Assembly: GCA_035263705.1 (NCBI GenBank)
Contig: DATFRA010000024.1
Coordinates: 1-12,116 of the forward strand
Length of the DNA: 12,116 nucleotides
From: DASZHJ01 sp035263705
GTDB lineage: Bacteria > Pseudomonadota > Alphaproteobacteria > ATCC43930 > CGMCC-115725
Reading direction: 5' to 3'
The notes beneath the pieces are model-generated. The model was not told the origin of the DNA. It did no database searches and was given only the letters and a program-made list of their open reading frames with translations. The first letter of the stretch is position 1. Each line of letters opens with the position of its first letter. Positions 1 to 5,953 of this stretch are shown here, piece by piece. Made by a program: the position numbers and the translations under genes.

Positions 1-621
1 TTTCAGCGTCGCAGCCACCGTGACGTCGTGCATGCTGATGTCGATGTAGTCACCGACCCCGGTCTCGCGGCGGCGCAACAGGGCCATGAGCACGCCCGAG
101 AGGCCTTGCAGGGCCGCCAGCACGTCCGTGACCGGGATGCCGGGAATCGCGGGCTTGCCGTCGGCGCCGAGCGTCATGCCGAGCACGCCACCTTCCGCCT
201 CCAACGCCAGGTCGTGGGCGGGCCGATCGCGGAACGGACCCTCTTGCCCGAATGCGCTGATGGAGCAGTAGACGATGCGCGGGTTGCGCGCGCGGATCGT
301 GCCGAATCCAACGCCGAGGCGCTCGACGACGCCGGGGCGGAAGGATTCGACGAAGACATCCGCTGTCTCCGCGAGCGCCAGCAGCGCGTCGCGGCCGGCC
401 GGGCTCTTGAGATCGAGCACGATGCTCTTCTTGCCCCGGTTGAGATTGCGGAACAGCACCGTGCTCGGCCCGTCGGAGAGGCCGATATGGCGGCTGGGAT
501 CGCCCTCGCCGGGAGCCTCGATCTTGATGACCTCGGCGCCGTGATCGGCCATGGCCAGGGTGAGATAGGGCCCCGGCAGAAACACCGAGAGGTCGAGAAC
601 GCGAATGCTGTCCAGCTTCAC
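1..621 (-). CDS. Class III (CaiB/BaiF) CoA-transferase, C-terminus cut by window edge
   Basis: The enzyme would move CoA between acyl-CoA and a free carboxylic acid in the cytoplasm. The 207 visible residues are the N-terminal half of a family III CoA-transferase, usually about 380-420 residues, so the C-terminal part lies beyond position 1. Visible family features are the opening strand SIRVLDLSVFLPGPYLT, the GAEVIKIEAPGEGDPSR segment, NLNRGKKSIVLDLK, VFVESFRPGVVERLG and SAFGQEGPFRDRPAHDLALE. The Asp at residue 137 (of RPAHD) sits where the family has its acyl-carrying catalytic Asp. I chose the GTG at 621-619: its GTGA overlaps the stop of the upstream short frame, and the family match begins at once after it. 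A 229-codon frame on the same strand is only a shadow. It forms a coupled operon with the two short frames upstream. The substrate is unknown. Confidence 0.93.
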   Translation of the reverse strand, partial: MKLDSIRVLDLSVFLPGPYLTLAMADHGAEVIKIEAPGEGDPSRHIGLSDGPSTVLFRNLNRGKKSIVLDLKSPAGRDALLALAETADVFVESFRPGVVERLGVGFGTIRARNPRIVYCSISAFGQEGPFRDRPAHDLALEAEGGVLGMTLGADGKPAIPGIPVTDVLAALQGLSGVLMALLRRRETGVGDYIDISMHDVTVAATLK

Positions 622-785
622 GGCGCGCCCACGCGCTTCGCGACGGACGGCTCGCGCAGGTAGGTGCCGTTGTCGGCGCCCATCGGCGAGCAAGGCGCCA
701 GATTGTGCCGGCCGTCATTGATCTTGATGGGCGCGGCACCGACCTGCTCGACCGAGACGACGCGCAGGCCGTGGAACGGCTTCAT
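618..785 (-). pseudogene. Short frame resembling an internally deleted CoA-transferase (55 codons)
   Basis: This frame starts at an ATG (785-783) that overlaps the TGA of the 38-codon frame (ATGA). It ends in a TGA that overlaps the GTG of the CoA-transferase. Its first 20 residues, MKPFHGLRVVSVEQVGAAPI, look like the extreme N-terminus of a family III CoA-transferase. The last 35 or so include APCSPMGADNGTYLRE, which resembles the usual C-terminal ending of the same family (a short Pro/Gly turn, an acidic His/Asn position, then a Leu-rich helix before the stop). The 350 or so residues in between would be missing in frame. That points to a deletion remnant rather than a working enzyme. The match of the C-terminal half is by eye and weaker than that of the N-terminal half. 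A genuine small protein or an assembly collapse of two tandem CoA-transferase genes is also possible. Confidence 0.5.
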
Positions 786-898
786 GCGACCGGGTTCCTC
801 CGCACCCAGCGCTCGCGCGCGACCCAGGGCTCGTTCGTATCCAGCATCCTGGCCTTCTCGTTTGGGTCCAGCGCAGCGCGGGAATGGGCGGTGTTCAT
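782..898 (-). CDS. 38-residue hypothetical protein at the head of the CoA-transferase operon
   Basis: The ATG at 898-896 is preceded on the minus strand by AAGGA with a 10-base gap, a good ribosome binding site. The TGA overlaps the ATG of the next frame (ATGA), so translation is probably coupled. The product is small and charged, rich in Arg and Trp near its end (residues 24-32 are EPWVARERW), with no signal peptide, no membrane segment and no Cys. I do not recognise it. It could be a real small protein, a leader that sets translation of the downstream genes, or the leftover end of a decayed gene like its neighbour. The start signal and overlap support translation, but nothing shows a function. 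Confidence 0.4.
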   Translation of the reverse strand: MNTAHSRAALDPNEKARMLDTNEPWVARERWVRRNPVA

Positions 899-1233
899 CG
901 AAAACGCATCCTTCGAGTGACCCTAGCGCACATTTGTCCGCTGGTCGCGTCTCGGCGGCAAGATCTTCGCGCGTCTCAGGGTGTTGCCGAACCGCGTCCG
1001 CCGCTATGAGTACGCGGGCGAACTGCCGCAAGCCCGAGCCGCGCTGATGACGCGAGGCCGCTCCCGTCCGCCCCGGCGGCGTATCACCAAGCCGTTGATC
1101 ACAAATCCGGATTGCCCGATGGCGACAGACCTTGTCCGGTCTCCGCTGCTGGCCCTAGGTTAGCGTGCAGATGGAATTGCAGGTATCTAGACACCGCCGC
1201 TGTCCGATTTTCATGTAGGATTTGGCTCAGGTT
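899..1233. other. Intergenic region between divergent transcripts
   Basis: About 335 bases separate the start of the minus-strand CoA-transferase operon from the plus-strand TPR gene, so promoters for both should lie here. I see no convincing conserved gene. On the plus strand TTGTCC at 1132-1137 and TAGGTT at 1156-1161, 18 apart, could be a weak sigma-70 type pair. A 5-bp inverted repeat (AGACC/GGTCT, 1127-1131 and 1138-1142) overlaps the first box. Both are weak and could be chance. Confidence 0.4.
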
Positions 1234-2625
1234 ATGGATCACCCCGTTTCCGATTTGAGTCGTCCAACGGCGATAGCCGAGACGCTTCAGCGTGCGCGGC
1301 AATTGATGGCGGCGGGGCAGTTCGATCAGGCGGACGCACTCTGCCGCCAGGCGCTCCTGTCGGCACCCGATCACGGGGACGTCCTCGTAATGCTGGCGCA
1401 GGTCGCGGAGAGGCGAGGCGATTCCTCGCGCGCCATCATGTTTCTGGAACGCGCGGCGGGAACCCCGAACTCCTCCGCCGATGTGTTCGGCTTGCTCTGC
1501 CACCATTACCGCTCGCAAGGACGGTACGACGACGCCCGCAAGGCCGGGCGCGAGGCGATGCGTCGGCCGAGTCACACCGCACGCTCGGCCTTCAATCTCG
1601 CGATGGTGCACGCGGATTCTCGCGAATTTGACGAGGCGATCACGTGTCAGCTCCACGCGCTCACGATCGATCCCAACTTCCCGCCGGCACACCTCGAGCT
1701 CGGGCACCTGCTCCTGCGCAACGGCGAGTTCAAGGCCGGTTGGCTCGAATACGAGTGGCGGTTTCGGCTCGACCACACCCGCAACGTGCTCCCAAAGATG
1801 AGTGCGCCGCAGTGGAACGGCATGAGGCTGCCGCATGGCCGCATCCTGCTGATCGGGGATCAGGGCTTCGGCGACACGATCCAGTTCGCCCGCTACATCC
1901 CCTGGGTCTCTCAGCGCGTCGGCGAGGTCGTGCTGGGATGCAGCCCGGAGCTGCTGCCGCTGATCTCCCAGGTTCCCGGACTCCGCGGCGCCTACGTGCG
2001 CTGGGAGGACATCCCGGGTTTCAGCGTCTTCTGCCCGCTCTCCAGCCTGCCCCACGTGTTCGGCACTGAGCTCGAGACGATTCCGGGGTCAACTCCCTAT
2101 CTGAAGGCCGATCCGCAGAGAGTGGCCCGTTGGTCCGAGCGGATTCGCGCGGCGGTCGGTGACAGCGCGCTCAAGGTCGGCATCGCCTGGGCCGGCCGGC
2201 CCTCGCACCCCAACGATCGCGCCCGGACGCTCCGGTGGTCGCAGCTGCAGCCCGTGAGGGGTATCCCTGGCGTGGCCCTCGTTGCGTTGCAGAAGGAAAT
2301 TCCAGCAGCCGATCGCGCCGAGTTTCCCGGCGGGCTCGGAGCGCTCGATCTCTCTGCGGAGCTCAACGACTTCGGCGACACGGCAGCGGTGATCGAGAAT
2401 CTCGACCTCATCGTTACGGTCGATTCCTCGGTGGCGCATCTCGCTGGTGCGCTCGCCAAACCCACTTGGGTGTTGCTGCCGTGGGTTCCCGATTGGCGCT
2501 GGTTGATGGACCGCGAGGACACGCGCTGGTATCCGACGCTGCGGCTCTTCCGCCAACCGGCGCGCGGGGACTGGGCCTCGACCATTGCGCGCATCGCCCG
2601 GGAGCTCGCGGCGATGTCGGATTGA
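1234..2625 (+). CDS. TPR repeat protein with GT-B (family 9-like) glycosyltransferase domain
   Basis: The 463-residue product joins N-terminal tetratricopeptide repeats to a sugar-transferase-like domain. Four to five TPR units cover residues 14 to about 180, seen as helix pairs such as AAGQFDQADALCRQAL and SREFDEAITCQLHALTIDP. The sequence FKAGWLEYEWRF links them to the second part. The C-terminal domain has the loop GDQGFGDTIQFARY (from residue 208), VGIAWAGRPSHPNDRARTL and VDSSVAHLAGALAKPTWVLLP, with D397 and H402. That last motif is shared with heptosyltransferases and other family 9 enzymes and lies at the nucleotide-sugar site. No signal peptide is visible, so it should be cytoplasmic. 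An in-frame TTG at 1222 would add four residues, but AGGA at 1217-1220 is too close to it, so I prefer the ATG at 1234. The acceptor is unknown; surface polysaccharide or protein glycosylation are both possible. Confidence 0.85.
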   Translation: MDHPVSDLSRPTAIAETLQRARQLMAAGQFDQADALCRQALLSAPDHGDVLVMLAQVAERRGDSSRAIMFLERAAGTPNSSADVFGLLCHHYRSQGRYDDARKAGREAMRRPSHTARSAFNLAMVHADSREFDEAITCQLHALTIDPNFPPAHLELGHLLLRNGEFKAGWLEYEWRFRLDHTRNVLPKMSAPQWNGMRLPHGRILLIGDQGFGDTIQFARYIPWVSQRVGEVVLGCSPELLPLISQVPGLRGAYVRWEDIPGFSVFCPLSSLPHVFGTELETIPGSTPYLKADPQRVARWSERIRAAVGDSALKVGIAWAGRPSHPNDRARTLRWSQLQPVRGIPGVALVALQKEIPAADRAEFPGGLGALDLSAELNDFGDTAAVIENLDLIVTVDSSVAHLAGALAKPTWVLLPWVPDWRWLMDREDTRWYPTLRLFRQPARGDWASTIARIARELAAMSD

Positions 2626-2648
2626 TGAACGCGGGACGGACGCCCCCG

Positions 2649-3176
2649 CTAACGCCCCCCGACCTCGAGTCCGACTGCGCTGCCCGACGTGTTGGTGACC
2701 GTGATGACGCCGTTATTCGTAATGCCGCCGGTGAACGACGACGAGCTCACCTGGATGCCGAACGAGGTCGGACCGCTGCCCGTGACGGCGATCGTGCCGG
2801 TGCTGTTGTTGACGATCCCGTGGGTAATCACGGATCCGCCGGTCACGCTGATGCCACCAGGCGTGCCACCGCTTGCGACGATCTTGCCGCTGTTCTGCAG
2901 GGTGCCGGTGATGGTCGTGTTGTTGACCGACACGGTCGCGGGCTGCGGCGAGCTCGGCGGGCCGATCACGCCCGTTGAATGATTGGTGACGCTGCCATTC
3001 ACCGTCGAGTTCTGGAACGTGAGGCATTCGAGCATCATAAAATTCTCGAAAGCGCCGAATGTGCCCCCTGAGAACGTCGTGCAGGCCCAGGCATTGCTGC
3101 CCAGACCCGCGATGAGCGCGAGAGCGGATGTCGCAGCGAGGGTGTGATTCCTCCAAGAGCGAGATTTCCTAAACAT
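2649..3176 (-). CDS. Secreted repeat-rich autotransporter-type passenger, lacks beta-barrel (probably truncated)
   Basis: The 175-residue product begins with a basic stretch (MFRKSRSWRNH), a hydrophobic core (TLAATSALALIAGLG) and an AWA site before Cys, a clear Sec signal peptide. The rest is rich in Gly, Ser, Thr and Asn. It has repeating units such as GSVTNHSTGVI, GTLQNSGKIVASGG, HGIVNNSTGTIAVTGS and GGITNNGVITVTNTSG, the rhythm of a beta-helix passenger. Alphaproteobacterial proteins of this type usually run to many hundreds of residues and end in an outer-membrane barrel. Here the frame stops at a TAG in a G-rich run only 23 bases from the end of the convergent glycosyltransferase gene, so the barrel is absent. 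I chose ATG 3176-3174 because GGAGA lies 9 bases upstream; a TTG 18 bases earlier falls before that site. It may be a truncated gene or a small secreted protein. Confidence 0.7.
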   Translation of the reverse strand: MFRKSRSWRNHTLAATSALALIAGLGSNAWACTTFSGGTFGAFENFMMLECLTFQNSTVNGSVTNHSTGVIGPPSSPQPATVSVNNTTITGTLQNSGKIVASGGTPGGISVTGGSVITHGIVNNSTGTIAVTGSGPTSFGIQVSSSSFTGGITNNGVITVTNTSGSAVGLEVGGR

Positions 3177-3432
3177 TGCGCCAATTCTCCCCAATTGTCA
3201 CCGAGGCACGCACCGAACGCGTGCAGAGGATAGCAGGTCTCGCCCATGAAGTCGCCTTAACCCGGTGTCACTATGTCGCGAGAACCAGCCCGAGCGCGAG
3301 GTGACCCGGCGCGCGCTCAGGGACCATAGTCACGCTGCCCCTCGACCTCGTTGAGGCGCAGAGGCTGGTCAGACGGGCTCCGGAGTGGAACACTGCGCGC
3401 GGATTTCAGCTTGCGGCGAATAGGCGGGGGCG

Positions 3433-5943
3433 ATGAAGAGACAGGCGCGCGTGGTGGTGATCGGCGGCGGCGTCGTGGGCGTGAGCACGCTCTACCACCT
3501 TACGAAAAAAGGCTGGTCGGACGTGATGCTGATCGAGCGGAAGGAACTCACCTCCGGCTCGACTTGGCATGCGGCGGGCCTGTTGCCGCTCTTCAACGTC
3601 AGCTACTCCGTGGGGCAGATCCACAAATACTCGGTGAAGCTCTACCAGACCCTCGAGCGCGAAACCGGCCAGCATGTCGGATTCAAGAAAGTCTCCAACA
3701 TCCGTCTCGCCTGCACCGCCGACCGCATGGACGAGTACCGGTATTACGCGGGCGTCGCCGCCACCATCGGCGTCGACGTGCGGTTCCTGACGGCGGCGCA
3801 GGTCAGGGAAATCTGGCCGCTCTACAACCCCGAGGGCATCATCGGCGCGATCCAGCATCCCGAGGACGGCTACATCCAGCCTGCCGACCTCACGCAAGCG
3901 CTCGCCAAGGGCGCGCGCGCCGGCGGCGCGGAGATCAATCGTAATACGACGGTCACCGGCATCGCCGCGCGTCCGAGTGGCGAATGGGTGGTGCAAACCG
4001 ACAAGGGCGACATCGTCTGCGAGCACGTGATCTCCGCCACCGGTAATTTTGCCCGCAAGACCGGTGCCATGGTCGGGTTGGATGTGCCGGTATTGCCGGT
4101 GCAGCACCAATACCTCGTCACCGAGCCGCATCCGGCGATCCAGGAGCGCCACCGCAAGGGCCTGCCGGAGATGGGCGTGCTTCGCGAATCGGACGCGTCC
4201 TACTACATGCGCGAGGAGAACATGGGGCTCCTGCTCGGCCCCTACGAGGTGGGGGCACCCGCCTGCTACTTCGACGGGCCTGCGGCCGATTCCGAGTACG
4301 AACTCTTCCCCGAGGACCTCGACCGGCTGGCGCCGCACATCGAGGCCGCGATCGCGCGTGTGCCGGCCTTCGGCGAGGTCGGGGTCAAGAAGGTCTACAA
4401 CGGTGCCATCGCCTATACGCCCGACGGCAGCCCGATAATCGGGCCGGCATGGGGCGTCCGCAATTTCTGGCTCAACGAGGGCCACAGCTTCGGCGTGACC
4501 GCAGCGGGCGGCGCCGGCTGGCAGCTTGCGGAGTGGATCGTCGAGGGCGAGCCGAGCATCGACATGATGGGCGTCGACCCCCGGCGGTTCGGCCCCTACG
4601 CTTCGCGCGGCTACCTCAAGGAGAAGAACGAGGAGGCCTACGCGAGGGTCTTCACCGTGCACTATCCCGACGAGGAACGCCCGGCGGCACGGCCGCTGAA
4701 GCAGTCGCCCTGCTACGAGCGCATGAAGGCGATGGGCGCGGTGTTCGGCTCGGTCTACGGCTGGGAGCGGCCCAACTGGTTCGCGCCCAGGGGCTACGGG
4801 CTCGGCGATGCCGAGCTCGCCAAGCCCGCCGTGCTCCTCAACGAGAACCATGCGCCGGCGCCCAAAGGAGAGCGGCCGCGTGAGAAATGGAGCTTCCGCC
4901 GCTCGAATTATTTCGAGCACGTGGGCCGCGAGTGCCGGCACGTGCACGAGAAGGTCGGGCTCCTCGACATGACCGCGTTCTCGAAGTTCGAGGTCACGGG
5001 ACCCGGCGCCGAGGCCTGGCTCGACGGTCTGCTCTCGAACCGCGTCCCCAGAAGGACCGGGCGCATCGCGCTGAGCTATCTGCTGACCAAATTTGGTGGG
5101 GTGCGCTCGGAGTTCACGGTGTATCGCGAGGGACCGGACCAGTTTTATCTGGTCTCCGCGGGTGCCCTCGAGCGGCACGACTTCGACTATCTGACGAGGC
5201 TCCTGCCCGGCGACGGCGGCGTCAAGCTACAACGCGTGACACAGATGTATGGCGTGCTGGTGCTCGCCGGACCGCGCTCGCGCGACCTCCTGCAGAAGCT
5301 CACCGACACCGAGCTCACGACCGCGGCATTTCCCTGGCTCAGCGGCAAGTGGATCAGCGTGGGCGCGGCGCCGACGCGGGCGCTCCGCGTCAATTTCGTC
5401 GGCGAGCTCGGCTGGGAGCTGCATCATCCCATCGAGACGCAGAACCATATTTTCGATCGCCTGATGGAGGCCGGCCGCGAGCTCGACCTCAAGCCCTTCG
5501 GCATCCGTGCGATGGACTCGCTTCGGCTCGAGAAATCCTACCGGCTGATTCCGCGCGAGCTCTCGATCGAGTACGCAGCGCTGGAGTCCGGACTCCAGCG
5601 CTTCGTCCACCTCGACAACCGCGACTTCGTGGGGCGCGAGGGACTGCTGGCGTGGCAGCGACGCGGCTTCAAGAACCAGCTAGTGACCATGGAGGTGCAC
5701 GGCGTCACCGACGCCGACGCGCGCGGCTCCGAGCCGGTCTATCGCGGCGCGGAGCTGGTGGGGCGCTGCACCTCAGGCGGCTTCGGTTGGCGCGTCGGCA
5801 AGTCGCTCGCGCTCGCCATGGTGCCGCCGGCGCTGGCGGCCAACGGCACCGAGCTCGACATCGCGATCCTCGGCAAGCGTCACCGCGCCACCATCATCCC
5901 GGAATTGCCGTTCGATCCGAAGAACGAGCGGCTGCGCGCGTAG
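3433..5943 (+). CDS. DAO/GcvT-type FAD oxidoreductase (dimethylglycine/sarcosine dehydrogenase family)
   Basis: This family oxidises N-methyl or secondary amines with FAD and can pass the released one-carbon unit to tetrahydrofolate. The 836-residue length is typical of the two-domain form. Residues 8-16 (VVIGGGVVG) are the dinucleotide-binding turn, and E35 ends the second strand. TSGSTWHAAG at 40-49 holds H46 at the position where dimethylglycine dehydrogenase carries covalently linked FAD. The DAO domain runs to about residue 365. A short central domain follows (to about 430). A GcvT-like folate-binding domain begins near residue 490 (NYFEHVGRECRHVHEKVGLLD) with a GcvT C-terminal barrel after about 720. 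There is no signal peptide, so it is cytoplasmic. It heads an operon; the next gene starts 10 bases after its TAG. The exact substrate (sarcosine, dimethylglycine, a methylamino acid or N-methylproline type) cannot be told. Confidence 0.9.
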   Translation: MKRQARVVVIGGGVVGVSTLYHLTKKGWSDVMLIERKELTSGSTWHAAGLLPLFNVSYSVGQIHKYSVKLYQTLERETGQHVGFKKVSNIRLACTADRMDEYRYYAGVAATIGVDVRFLTAAQVREIWPLYNPEGIIGAIQHPEDGYIQPADLTQALAKGARAGGAEINRNTTVTGIAARPSGEWVVQTDKGDIVCEHVISATGNFARKTGAMVGLDVPVLPVQHQYLVTEPHPAIQERHRKGLPEMGVLRESDASYYMREENMGLLLGPYEVGAPACYFDGPAADSEYELFPEDLDRLAPHIEAAIARVPAFGEVGVKKVYNGAIAYTPDGSPIIGPAWGVRNFWLNEGHSFGVTAAGGAGWQLAEWIVEGEPSIDMMGVDPRRFGPYASRGYLKEKNEEAYARVFTVHYPDEERPAARPLKQSPCYERMKAMGAVFGSVYGWERPNWFAPRGYGLGDAELAKPAVLLNENHAPAPKGERPREKWSFRRSNYFEHVGRECRHVHEKVGLLDMTAFSKFEVTGPGAEAWLDGLLSNRVPRRTGRIALSYLLTKFGGVRSEFTVYREGPDQFYLVSAGALERHDFDYLTRLLPGDGGVKLQRVTQMYGVLVLAGPRSRDLLQKLTDTELTTAAFPWLSGKWISVGAAPTRALRVNFVGELGWELHHPIETQNHIFDRLMEAGRELDLKPFGIRAMDSLRLEKSYRLIPRELSIEYAALESGLQRFVHLDNRDFVGREGLLAWQRRGFKNQLVTMEVHGVTDADARGSEPVYRGAELVGRCTSGGFGWRVGKSLALAMVPPALAANGTELDIAILGKRHRATIIPELPFDPKNERLRA

Positions 5944-5953
5944 GTCTCAGTCG

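Noticed and set aside
50..739. 229-codon minus-strand frame overlapping the CoA-transferase
   Set aside because: It is on the same strand but another frame. Its Arg/Pro/Gly-rich translation shows no domain, while the frame beginning with GTG at 621 gives the CoA-transferase motifs.
903..920. TCGAAGGA on the minus strand before the 38-codon frame, resembling part of the REP-like palindrome
   Set aside because: Only eight bases match and there is no second arm. It is better explained as the ribosome binding site of the small frame.
981..1163. 60-codon plus-strand frame in the divergent gap
   Set aside because: It has a non-ATG start without a ribosome site, is Arg-rich and has no recognisable pattern.
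1099..2055. 318-codon minus-strand frame over the TPR gene
   Set aside because: It is antisense to TPR and GT-B motifs and has no family resemblance or ribosome site.
2631..2649. GCGGG/CCCGC inverted repeat between the TPR gene and the passenger gene as a terminator
   Set aside because: The stem is five base pairs with a nine-base loop and no T-run, too weak to call.
3406..5178. 590-codon open frame on the minus strand opposite the amine oxidoreductase
   Set aside because: It is antisense to a gene with clear FAD and GcvT motifs. Its translation is Arg/His/Ala-rich without any family pattern, as expected for the shadow frame of high-GC codons.
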